A stretch of 64,000 nucleotides of DNA, from the NCBI GenBank assembly GCA_949358305.1, contig OX442322.1:4774001-4838000 (forward strand). Reading direction: 5' to 3'. The notes under the pieces were generated by a model. That model searched no databases, was not told the DNA's origin, and saw only the letters and a program-made list of their open reading frames with translations. This stretch comes from Strigamia acuminata. Its lineage: Eukaryota > Arthropoda > Chilopoda > Geophilomorpha > Linotaeniidae. The translations under genes were made by a program, and so were the position numbers. Positions 9,922 to 19,700 of this stretch are shown here, one piece after another. How positions within the stretch are numbered: the first letter of the stretch is position 1; every line of letters begins with the position of its first letter.

Positions 9922-10725
9922 TTAAACTCGGAAGATCTTTGAAATTAACGATCGCAGACGTTCGGACGATAACCACTTGGTGAAAATGTCTGCGATGTTC
10001 ACTTCCGAGGCGACTTTTCGTAGATCGAAGACTCCTGTCGTATACCACTTCCTGAGCCAATGATATTTCACGCGAATGTGTCGAGTTTTCGCGTTTTCGA
10101 TGTCATTCGAAGTGAACTGGATAGCGGCCAGGGCATCGGAGTAGACGACGGGTCGAGATAAACGATTGAGAATCGGGAGATCGGTGTAGACGGAGTCCAG
10201 CCAGAATAGCTCCTTTACACACTCTACTAGGGCGATGAACTCCGCTTCCATAGTAGAGCATGCCACGGTCGACTTTTTTCGACAGGACCAGCCGATAGGG
10301 ACGTTACCGATGTACACGATGTATCCTCCGAAACTCAAAGATGTTTCCGGATCGCTCGCCCACGATGCGTCGATGAAAGCCGATAACTGGCTGGAAATGC
10401 AACCAGACAGTTCGATACAAAGGTCTGCAGTGTTTGCTACGTACTGCAGAACCTGGAGAAGGGCGCGGATGTGGGTTCGGTTGTAGCACGTGTTGTATTG
10501 TGCTAAGGCGATCACGGAGTATAGGATATCGGGACGAGTTCTCGATGCCAAAAACAACAGTGAACCGATTACCGATCGACAGGGAAAATCTTTGAGGTTT
10601 TCGGTGGATCCTCTGACGAGCGTCGTTCCCGGGGTCACTGGCACCTTGACGAGGTTATTAGTCGATGTCCCGAACTTCTTTACAATCTTGGCGATGTAAG
10701 CACGCTGGGTGATAAACGTGCGTCC
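9922..10725 (-). pseudogene. pol: Copia RNase H and RT C-terminus (CopH)
   Basis: The frame opens at the CopG junction with RTFITQRAYIAKIVKKFG, the usual end of a Copia RT, and continues to a stop without interruption. The connection motif VIGSLLFLASRTRPDILYSV is followed by RNase H with AFIDASWASDPET (Asp), STMEAEFIALVE (Glu) and YSDALAAIQF (Asp). It ends KTRHIRVKYHWLRKW and NIADIFTKWLS. All RNase H catalytic positions look intact, but the RT palm with YxDD is absent because sequence was lost at the CopG junction. The product cannot work alone. Confidence 0.88.
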
Positions 10726-11484
10726 TGCGTCGCGAATGAATTAGCGCAGGAAAGCGAACGGAAGTGAACGAGGCAGTTTTAGACGTTTTTCGAGGAAAAA
10801 CGACGTGGAATCATCGTGGGAGTGTTTGCCTAGACAGTAGGAACAATTGTCGTTTAAATTGCGATTAATTTGGTGAAAATAACACCTATTTTCGACAAGA
10901 CGAAAGCCACGATGACGTATGTTTTCAAAATGGCGACGCTCAGTGTATTTTTCAGAAGTGGCCGTGTTTAGACTGTTTCCAGGTCGCCCAGCGGTTTACA
11001 ACGCTGGATTTGGCATCGTTTTAGTGCAAAAAGGCACGGCGGATTGTTTGGAAGCGGTTTCGAGTTGATTCGAGGGCAACTTTTGGTCGAAACGAGGATT
11101 TTTGACCGGCGACGTGCGCGAACATATTTCGCCAACACATTACGAGTGTTTTCGCCAGTTTTAACGTCTCTCAGCACTGGAAATTACAACGTGGGACCAC
11201 ATAAGGATCCCAGGAAGCGATAGGAAGCGGTTTGGAAATAAATCGAATTGTTTTTCGTCGGAAACGAGCATTTTTCGGCGGCGACGAGAACGGCGTCGCA
11301 TTCGACGATAAAGCGTCGAAATTCATCAAGAGACGAGTGGAATTCGGCTGTGGAATCGTGTAGGAACACGATTGGATTCCCTAGAGACAGTAGGACATTT
11401 GTATTAATCGATTTATTATTAATTTGCGTTGTATTTTTGCCGAGATGTGCGGGGCAGCCAAATTCAAGATGGCGCCACACGTGT
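10726..11484 (+). other. CopG leader, first part
   Basis: This is homologous, in inverted orientation, to the CopD leader at about 53300-54150. An example is the block CCCAGCGGTTTACAACGCTGGATTTGG. It contains CAAGATGGCGCC at 11465-11476. It is non-coding and is continued after GypA at 37854. Confidence 0.75.
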
Positions 11485-12500
11485 TGTCGCGCTCAACTCT
11501 AACCGTCGCTAACTCGTGGGTTGATTACTTAATTCGACTAACTCACTACCGCTTTGTCTCAAGCGGTTTACCCAAAGAAATGATTACACAGATATAAAAG
11601 GTAAAATATAATATAGATTTATTCTGTGGGACAATGTACAGATATATCTTATATATATATATGAAAGGTAGGTAAAAGGTAAATCGGAATGGGTGAAGGG
11701 AAATGGAAAGGTAAAGGTATGATGAAAGCTGGCTGGAATCGGCGAGGTCGTCTGTTGTCTCGGTCGTGTCCAAGATGGCGTCCTCGTTGTGGCAACGTGG
11801 TGTCGTCTTGGGCCGGCGTGGCAATATGGCGTCCTCGGCTCGTCTCTGGCTGGTCCTTCGGGCTCACGCTGGTCGGGCGCGAGTGAATGCTTAGTTAAAA
11901 GGCTTACTTCGGGCTGTTGTCTAGGTTTTTGTGTGGTGTCCGGCGATCACACAGCGGCGGACTCTTCTGGTTCCCGGCGGTCACACAGCGGCGGGAACGC
12001 TCGTCGTGGTTTTACTGCAGTTTAGGCTTGTGCGACCGTTTGTCTGCACAACTCGCTAAACTGGAGTGGTTTTTACTATTTCTAGCTGGTGTGCTAAAAT
12101 AGTGTGGTAATCTTATCTCGCAGGTTACTCTGCGGAGTTTGACACTGACCAAACGTACTCACGGTAAATTGTCCTTTGTCCTCGGTCAATCCCAGTATAT
12201 TTACTTGGGCCTGATCTTGTAGGACGACGGGTTTACGTGTGTTTCTCGTTTGATGGTTGTGTTGGTTCTGCCCGCTCAGTGCAAGGCACATTCCTTTGCA
12301 CAAAGCGGGGTTGACAGGTGACCGGAATCACCCAATGGTGGGGTGGACGAGCCATCCCCACTCCCTCAGGGCAGACGCCTGTCCATTGACTAGATGTCAA
12401 TGCACTGAGGGAAGGGAGACGCGCTTGCGGCTCCCCTTACACCCGAAACGAGGTCACGAGAGAAACTCTTCGTTGACCCCGGTCCAGTCGGGTCACAACA
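11485..12500 (-). repeat. 3' LTR of GypA (1016 bp)
   Basis: On the minus strand it runs TGTTGTGACCC...GAGCGCGACA. The reverse complement of the TATATATATATA run near 11650 gives a TATA-like box, followed downstream by AATAAA (complement of 11617-11622). CCAAGATGGCGTCC lies at 11769-11782. The small open frames inside are repeated exactly in the 5' copy, as expected for an LTR, and are not genes. Confidence 0.93.
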
Positions 12501-12515
12501 CTTCCCCCTCCGAGC
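12501..12515 (-). other. Polypurine tract of GypA
   Basis: The minus strand reads GCTCGGAGGGGGAAG and abuts the TG of the 3' LTR. Confidence 0.8.
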
Positions 12516-12536
12516 TCAGACCGTGGGGCTGAGCGA

Positions 12537-15302
12537 TCACTTCTTTCCTGGGGGACCCGACACTGAGTCCGTCACCTGGGCGTAACTCACTCCAGGGACA
12601 GGCGGTTGAGTGCCGGGTGGCGCGGGTAGATCGCCTACTAACGCCGAGGACCGATCTCGGGGGTCCTCATGCTCCGTAATGAAGCATAATGCATGGCCGT
12701 CAACTGGCTCATGCGGGGCACGCGTCCTCTCGTGTAACCAAACGCTCGGGATGTAGGCGGAGAAGCCGGTGTTCGTATGCCGGATGGCATTGGCTTCCGC
12801 TGGCGTCACTGGCACACGGTGGGCTCTCAGCAACCTCTGGTGGAAGATGAGGTCTCTAGTCTTCCGGATCTGGTTGTGAAGCCAGATGAAGACTGATTTG
12901 CCTTTGTCCCGCTGCGCGAGGATAAACCTCCTGGTCGCCGTCGTCATCGAGAGATGGGGAAACTCTTCGATGATTCGCCCGTAATAGTCTGGCGGAGGCG
13001 GTGCCGGCTTCGGCTTCTGGGTGGCCGCGGGAATAGCGGCTTGCGTCGTTGTCGCCGCTCGGGCCGGTGAGGTCCCGGGCGGTGTCGGCTTCGTTTGCTC
13101 GACGGACCTGACGGGTGGCGTTCGGCACAGCAAGCGCTTTGGTTTACCCGCCACTTCGAACAGGGCGGGTCCTTGCGGGGATATCTCCGCAGGCATCGGT
13201 GGCGGAATCGGAACTCCGCTCGTCGGCGAGATCACCATTTCTACATCCTCTGCCGATTCTTCCGTCTGGATGGTCAAGGCGCGCAGTTGTTGGGTAGGCG
13301 CCGCTGTCCAGGTGGCGGAGGTATAACGAAACGCCGTGCTTCGCAACTTGTACCCCTCAAATTCGGGGTTTACCACATCCCTGGTTAGCTCGTACCGAGT
13401 CAACACAGGGTCGGGCAGAATGGAGCTCCACTCTGCGAGGAGTGCACGGGGAACCTGTACACCCTCTCTGTCCACGACAGACCATGCGGCCATCGCCTGA
13501 CGCCCTTCTCCGAAGAGTGCTGGGGTTAGCAGCTGCATCATGACCTTGGTCAATGATAGCTGTAGGCTGCGACGATTCACTGGATTCGATCGCTCCGAAT
13601 CCGCAGTGAAGGCACACGAGAGCTTACTCATCATCGCCGTTGCCCATTCGATGAAATATCGCTGGGCCTGATCCACACCTCGCAAGGCGGGCGCGGAGAC
13701 TCTTGGGTCTTCCATCACGAAGCGAAACGCTGAGAGCTCGGAGATAGTCGGATTGGCGGCTTCTCTCGCGAGTCGCGCTTCTTCGTCTCGCCTCTCGAAA
13801 AACAGGGCCGAGGAACCGGATCGGGGTTGGCTCGGCCTGTAAATGCCGGTCAAATTGGCTCGACATTCCTGCGCAATGCTCTGTCCAACGGGGGGAGGGA
13901 CTGAGCGGTCGGTGGGTAAATCCGGCGGATCGCTCGAATTCAACAACGACGGCGGCGGCAGGTTCGGAGGCGGCTGCGTCTTGGTCGGCAGCGTCGGCGT
14001 CGGCAGCGGTGGTGTTGGCTGCGTCGGCGGTGGTGGCGTCTCCGTCGTCTGCACTCCAGTCATTGCGACTTGGAGCGCCGGGAGATGTTGTCCGGAGCCT
14101 GAAGGCTGCACGATGGCGGTTGGCATGCCATCGGGTCGTGGTCGCGAATTAATGTAGTCTGCGAGCCACCTTGCCACCTCGTGTGGGGTCACCTTCCCGT
14201 CGGTGACAACACCCATCTTCCTGGCGTGTTTCATCGCGGGATCGAAACGTGTCAGTTTCGTCCGCTTCATCTGAGTCAGAATCTCGCGAAGGTCCCGCGT
14301 ATCTGCCGCTGGGACGTTTCGCTCACCTGACTGGCTACCACCTCGTCGACCCGCTCTCTTGGAGGCGTAGGCGGGTTCGGGGATGGGACGGCCCCGAGCT
14401 TCGCACCTCGCGAAGTATCGCTCTTTGCGATCTTTTTTCCGCTGCTCGCGATGAGTCAGCGGACGTCTAGAAGTGCTGGGACGAGAGACTCGCTCTTCGT
14501 CACCAGACATCCAAACCTCCTTGCACTCCTTACCGTCTTTAATCTGACGGTTTATGAAAATTCGCGGTCGGGAATACTGCGAAGGGTCACGCACCGTACT
14601 AGTGGATGGCCCAGCTTCGTTGCCTTCAGTCGTGTTTTGAGCGACACGCTGCTTCTTGGTTGTCGCTGGGGAACGCGACTGGCTGTCCCCGGCGCCTTTG
14701 GAGCGCTTGCGCTTCCGCGGGTAGCTGCTCTTGGGCCCCAAAATCCCCAGGTAGTGGAGCTGCCACATCTCGGCTTGGGACGTCAAAATTCCCATCCGAG
14801 GTCTCCACTGGGGCGTACTCTCTCCCAATCGCAGCCTCTCAAACCACAGATGAATATCATCCGCGGTCATCCCCTCGTTTTGGAGGATGCGCTCGGCCAC
14901 TGCCGTAGCGGTATCCACCAGCTGTTGTCTATAATGCTGGTAGATGGCCTCACGGGCCTCTTCTGTCTCGGCTGCTCGCCACGCATGCAGCACGTGTTCC
15001 TCCGCCGGGTTGCCAGTGTACTGACTTGACAATCCGGGGTGGAAAATCGGCGATTTCGGGTCATCGTTACGAGCTAACTCTGTGGCGATGCCTTCGCGCA
15101 TTCCCTCCGGGAACGTATCCAGGAGCGTGCAGTCTCGTACCCAACGTCGGGCGATGCATCGGGAATGTAGTATTCGCAGGCGCCAAGGGTCGGCGTCTTC
15201 GCCGAAACATCGTCGGTAAAAATCGGGCAGCGCGCCTCGAAATATCCCGCCACGAGTGATGCAAGCGGGGTCTAATGGTCCCCATGTTTTACGTAGTGCC
15301 AT
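12537..15302 (-). CDS. GypA ORF3, main exon: unknown protein in the env position
   Basis: This encodes 921 residues from MALRKTWGPLDP. I do not recognise a known family. A conserved N-terminal block (GIFRGALPDFYRR ... WQLHYLGILG, about 1-185) is followed by a nuclear-localisation-like PRKRKRSKG and a basic LTHREQRKKDRKERYF block. A proline-rich middle comes next, then a predicted helical core (VDQAQRYFIEWA ... RQAMAAWSVVDREGV), the VAGKPKRLLCRTPP motif, and a conserved C-terminal domain (FHQRLLRAHR, SVWLHERT). No signal peptide, membrane segment or furin-like site is seen, so it is not an envelope. The ATG sits directly on a splice acceptor (polypyrimidine, TCCTTCCAG|ATG), so the mature protein probably starts in the small exon upstream. 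Confidence 0.85.
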   Translation of the reverse strand: MALRKTWGPLDPACITRGGIFRGALPDFYRRCFGEDADPWRLRILHSRCIARRWVRDCTLLDTFPEGMREGIATELARNDDPKSPIFHPGLSSQYTGNPAEEHVLHAWRAAETEEAREAIYQHYRQQLVDTATAVAERILQNEGMTADDIHLWFERLRLGESTPQWRPRMGILTSQAEMWQLHYLGILGPKSSYPRKRKRSKGAGDSQSRSPATTKKQRVAQNTTEGNEAGPSTSTVRDPSQYSRPRIFINRQIKDGKECKEVWMSGDEERVSRPSTSRRPLTHREQRKKDRKERYFARCEARGRPIPEPAYASKRAGRRGGSQSGERNVPAADTRDLREILTQMKRTKLTRFDPAMKHARKMGVVTDGKVTPHEVARWLADYINSRPRPDGMPTAIVQPSGSGQHLPALQVAMTGVQTTETPPPPTQPTPPLPTPTLPTKTQPPPNLPPPSLLNSSDPPDLPTDRSVPPPVGQSIAQECRANLTGIYRPSQPRSGSSALFFERRDEEARLAREAANPTISELSAFRFVMEDPRVSAPALRGVDQAQRYFIEWATAMMSKLSCAFTADSERSNPVNRRSLQLSLTKVMMQLLTPALFGEGRQAMAAWSVVDREGVQVPRALLAEWSSILPDPVLTRYELTRDVVNPEFEGYKLRSTAFRYTSATWTAAPTQQLRALTIQTEESAEDVEMVISPTSGVPIPPPMPAEISPQGPALFEVAGKPKRLLCRTPPVRSVEQTKPTPPGTSPARAATTTQAAIPAATQKPKPAPPPPDYYGRIIEEFPHLSMTTATRRFILAQRDKGKSVFIWLHNQIRKTRDLIFHQRLLRAHRVPVTPAEANAIRHTNTGFSAYIPSVWLHERTRAPHEPVDGHALCFITEHEDPRDRSSALVGDLPAPPGTQPPVPGVSYAQVTDSVSGPPGKK

Positions 15303-16148
15303 CTGGAAGGATGGAGAAATAAACAATTAATAAAAAGTTAATATTTAAATACGTAGATAAATGGTTGGTTTCGAGGGACGTTGCCAGTACGTGCAGCCGT
15401 CCGTCGAGACCGATTCCTGTCTATCGGTGCAAACGTAGGACGAATTGTCCCTCGTCGGATAGAAAAAGAGAAGTCATCACGTGAAAAATCTGTCTCATGT
15501 CCAAAACGCACAGCGAGACGGAATCGAGCCTTTAATCTGGATTCTTATCATCAGATTTTACTTCAAATTAATTCTAACATTAATTAGAACATTACTAATA
15601 ATTAAATTAATAATTATCAGTCATTCGTAAAAAGAATTCGTCGGGTGTAAATTATTACTAAAATCGCACAATAAATGTGCTTGTCGAAATGTTATTAAAT
15701 AAATAAACCTAATAAAGAATTATTCCGAAGTCGGACTTTGTCTAATTTTTAAAAAAGTTAAAGTCAAATTAAATTTATCCAACACACCGAAAAATTCATC
15801 GTACGAATGTTAAGTTGCATCAATTTGATGCGTCAAATTACTTGTGGAGAAAAAATATTCTTTTACAGAATATTCTCCCCTTGTCATAAAATTATATATG
15901 GCTCGAGCCCATTGTCTCGCTCGTGACTCAAGTCATGAGGAATTTTCGAGACGCGAGGCGACGTGAAGTCTGCGCTCGCACCTCGAAAACAAATTAACAA
16001 GGAAAAAAATACGATCGTGTGAGCGATCGCGGTTAATAATTAATTATACGCTATTTCGAGTGCAAAGCACTCATGTCAGGTATTAGTCAACAAAATTTCT
16101 TCTTCAGCAGCACGGAACTAGTTCTCATGTGCCGATGCCGACTTCTAC
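15303..16148 (-). other. Predicted intron joining the small exon to ORF3 (GypA)
   Basis: On the minus strand the interval begins GTAGAAGT after CAG and ends TCCATCCTTCCAG. These are GT-AG boundaries with a pyrimidine-rich, AT-rich tail. The same donor occurs in GypC, and both ends have counterparts in GypB and GypC. The interval is AT-rich and has no convincing ORF. Confidence 0.7.
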
Positions 16149-16238
16149 CTGATCGGGCTGGACTTGGTTTACATCGCGGTCCCAGTTTTCCTCGTCCTCG
16201 TGCTCGATGGCCAGCACGTCGTTCTCTTCCTCGTCCAT
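16149..16238 (-). CDS. GypA small acidic exon, 30 codons
   Basis: The frame starts ATGGACGAGGAAGAG and encodes an acidic peptide containing EDEENWDRDVN. It ends in PDQ at a CAG|GTAGAA donor in phase 0. Reading on without splicing meets TGA seven codons later. GypB (28771-28887) and GypC (61806-61907) have the same kind of unit, an acidic stretch with a DENWD/EENWD core ending exactly at CAG|GTA. It is too short to be found by ordinary ORF length limits. I infer that it is the start of the ORF3 protein, giving a 951-residue product. The upstream boundary of the exon is unknown. Confidence 0.65.
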
Positions 16239-16714
16239 GGCGAGGAGCGCGCACAAAAATCTCAATCACGATTTAAAAAGGATGATAAAACTATCTCAAA
16301 AACTCGGTGAAAAACTCGGTAAAACGTTAAAAACGAGGATCACGCACGAATGCAGCGATCAGCTGTGAAAAGCGGAAGTCTGTGTGAACACGAGGTAATC
16401 GCGATGGATTCTGGGTAATATACTCCAGAACCCGGGTGTTTGAGACTAGTGCGCACCTACCCGTGCGCATGTTACGCTACGGGTCTCCTTTGTTCTCACT
16501 CCCGTGCGCGATTGCTGCTACGGGGTCTTTTGCACGCGGTATCCGACCCGTGCCGATAATTTTGCTACGGGTCCCGCGTTTCCACGCCATCTCGTGACGC
16601 GAATTCGACCGATATCCGCTTTGTTGGACTTAGCGAAATTTTCTGCGACGTGATGGCTTGCACTATCGGTCGATTACATTTATTTTTAGTGCCGCCATCG
16701 ACTCGTAATTTATT
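16239..16714 (-). other. Pol-ORF3 spacer with three CCCGT...ACGGG stem-loops
   Basis: Three consecutive inverted repeats pair ACCCGT (16459-16464) with ACGGGT (16479-16484), CCCGT (16501-16505) with ACGGG (16520-16524), and ACCCGT (16546-16551) with ACGGGT (16567-16572). The same array recurs in GypC at about 62110-62240. The loops hold GCTACGGG. An RNA role such as export or splicing control is only a guess. Confidence 0.4.
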
Positions 16715-19700
16715 TTACTTCTTTCCTACGACCTTTCCGCCTTTTATGAACGGATTATCTCTTTTTGGTCGCAGGTTACGGATCGAGGCAGGTACGATAT
16801 TTTTTGTTGTTTTTTGTGTCTGTACCTCCTCATTATTGTTTTCTTTTTTATCCGTGTTTTTTGTGTTTGTTTCAGGAGTTTCTCCTGTTTCCCCCCCGAC
16901 CAAAATTGGATCCGGAACGGATTCAACTATCTCGTTTACCGGAGGTGAAGGGGCGTCGAAATACTCCTCGTTGTCACTTGGCGGTGCTTTTTCCGACTCG
17001 CCAGCGAACATATCGACGATTTGGCCGTCAGTTTTAGACTTGACTTGGCCCTTGGCCCACATTTCTTGCGGGAATTCCGGAATGTACGGAGTTAACTCTC
17101 GTACTTGTATCGACTTATGCTCGGTATTGTCCTCGAGCTTACGTAATTTATACGCGTTACCGCCATGCTTGCCGATGATCACATATGGACCATCTCTCTT
17201 GTCGGCCAAGCTGGCGGTGATTCCTCTCGCTGCATTTGAGAGGGTGTGTGCATCTTTCCACACCAAATCATTGATCTCGAAATTCACGAATTTTCCACCG
17301 CTTTTATCTTGTAAAATGCGGTCGCGCATGTTAAAAATGTGCGCCATCATATGCTTGTATGTGTTCGAAATTGTTTGCTCCAATTTATACACATACTCAT
17401 GTGGTTTCTCTGGGTCCACCACATTTACCGACTCTGCCACTCGTGGGTCCCAAGGCACTCGTAGCTCTCGGGCGAAGTTGAGGTAGGCCGGAGAAAAATC
17501 TCTCGTCCTCGAGACTGTTGTTCGTATGCTGAACGCGATCTCCCTCAAGTATTCATCCCACCTATTGTGGATGTCAGTGAATATGCTTAGTGCATATTTA
17601 ATGTCCCTGTTGAGTCGCTCAACGGGATTTGTTCTGGGATTGTAGGTCGAAGTATGTGACGCCACAATCCCGAATTTCTCACAAAACTTACCCCAAATTT
17701 TCGAGATAAATTGGGGTCCGTTATCGGATATAATTTTACGTGGAAATCCGTAACGTAACGCCACGTCGTAGATACATTCAACGATTTTCTCTGCTGAAGG
17801 TCTAGCGACGGCGTACAACTCGGGCCAACGAGTTGCCACGTCCATTATAACGATAATGTACGCATTTTTATTTCCCGTAACGGGTTTTGGGCCCATCACA
17901 TCGACACTTAAACAATCAAAAGGCGCGTAAGGCCCTAAGAAAATAGTTTCGAATGGTGATTTACTCCTCGGCTTGCACGCTTGACATCGCTGACATTGGT
18001 GGACAAAAAGAGCAATATCTTTTTTCATCCCTGTCCAGTGAAAAAGCTGTGTAGCACGATAGAGTGTTCTGCTTACTCCCGCATGGCTCGCAAGCGGGTG
18101 CCCGTGTAACAACCACAGCACGCGACCGATTAAGGAAGCAGGTATTACTACCTTTACTGCGGTGTCCGATTCACTCAAGTCATCTTGGTGATTTGGGTGA
18201 TGTTTCACTAAAAGGCCGTCATCCAATAGGTAATCTATGGATTCGTGTGCATAACGACGCTTCTGCCTTCTGGTTAGATTGGGCGGATATTTTCCTGTCA
18301 GTACGAATCTAGCTCTGTCCTGACATTTTTTGTCTAATTTTTGTTGCACAATTATTTCCTCCCTTGTCGGGGGATTGCTTTGCATCTGCTTGCCGACATG
18401 AGCGTGGAAGGCGCTTAGAAGCGGGTCATTTATTCTCCGCTCTAGCTTAAATTCCTTCTTTGCATTTGGGTAATTGTCAGCAGCTGGTTGGTATAACCGC
18501 GTCCAGAATCCACAGAATTTTACATCTGCCGGAGACGCGGTAGGAATTTCATTCATCTTCCTTAAATCCCAACGGTGACAACTCGTAGGGCAATAAATGA
18601 TGCGGGAGTCATCCTCGCCATCATCGTCAGCGTCGATTGGATCTGACACTGGTGCCCGTGACAGAGCGTCAGCCACGACGTTATATTTGCCGGGCTTGTA
18701 TTGAATGGTCAAGTCGCATGCCATCAGTTCTAACTGCCATCTGGCTAGTCGACCGGCTGGCTCTTTTAATTTCATCAGCCATTGTAACGCTTGATGATCT
18801 GTGTGGACCACAAATTTGGTATATTCGAGATAATCTCTGAATTTCCTTATGGCCCACACAACGGCCAAACACTCCAACTCGGTGGCATTGTAATTTTTTT
18901 CAGCGCCTTGGAGTTTGCGACTTATAAACATGCACGGCAGGTCTTGTTCGACTCCGTCGCGCACGTGTGTTTGAAGCAACGCGGCTCCCAACCCAACTCT
19001 GCTGGCGTCCGTATGTAATATGAACGGCCGGTTTAGGTCGGGTAGAGGCATTACGCCGACTTCCGTCAGCATCCTCTTTATCGCATTAAATGCGATGTTG
19101 CACTCATTTGACCATACAAATTCGTTTTCATTCTTCAGGAGGTCGGTAACTGGGGCTGCCACTTCAGCTAGACCCGGTAGCAACCTGCCGAAGAAGTTTA
19201 TCATTCCCATAAACCGTTGGACACCTTTAACGTCCTCGGGTGGTGGGAAACGATTAATCGCATCGATTTTTTCGGGGCCAATAGCTAAACCATTGACTCC
19301 AATGCGATAACCCAGGAAGGCAAGCTCCTTTCGACAGAACTTGCTTTTGCCCGGATGCACGTGTAACCCAGCTTTTGCCAGCCGGGTGAGCACTTGGTCG
19401 ATGTGCTCAATGTGCTCTTCGAATGTTTTAGAGGCAATAACTATGTCATCTAGGTATGCCCATACAAACTGATGCAGGATATCACCCAATACGCTTTCGA
19501 TTAGCCTCTGAAAGGTACTGGGAGCATTCACTAAACCAAATGGCATGACGTTGAACATCAACCGTCCAATTGGCGAGTAAAATGCTGTTTTTATCTTATC
19601 CTCTGGCCTCATCTCAACTTGCCAGTATCCCTTCGACAGATCCATCGTCGTAACCCAAGAAAAGGGGCTAAGCTCTCTCAAAATGGATTCGATAGACGGC

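Noticed and set aside
11546-12532. Several 60-92 codon ORFs repeated exactly at 24026-24579 and 37443-37849
   Set aside because: They lie inside the duplicated GypA LTR. The exact repetition reflects LTR identity, not gene duplication.
14451-15029. 192-codon plus-strand ORF opposite GypA ORF3 (also a 192-codon ORF at 22586-23164 opposite Gag)
   Set aside because: Both are antisense to well-supported coding regions rich in Arg, Ser and Pro codons, which produce long open shadows.
12537-15302. ORF3 as a retroviral-type envelope
   Set aside because: It has no signal peptide, no hydrophobic membrane segment and no cleavage motif, and is strongly proline-rich and basic.
16650-17486. 278-codon plus-strand ORF antisense to GypA Pol, with a shorter relative at 62473-63156
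   Set aside because: It is the antisense shadow of a conserved Pol end. The similarity between the two copies is explained by Pol homology, and no domain is seen.
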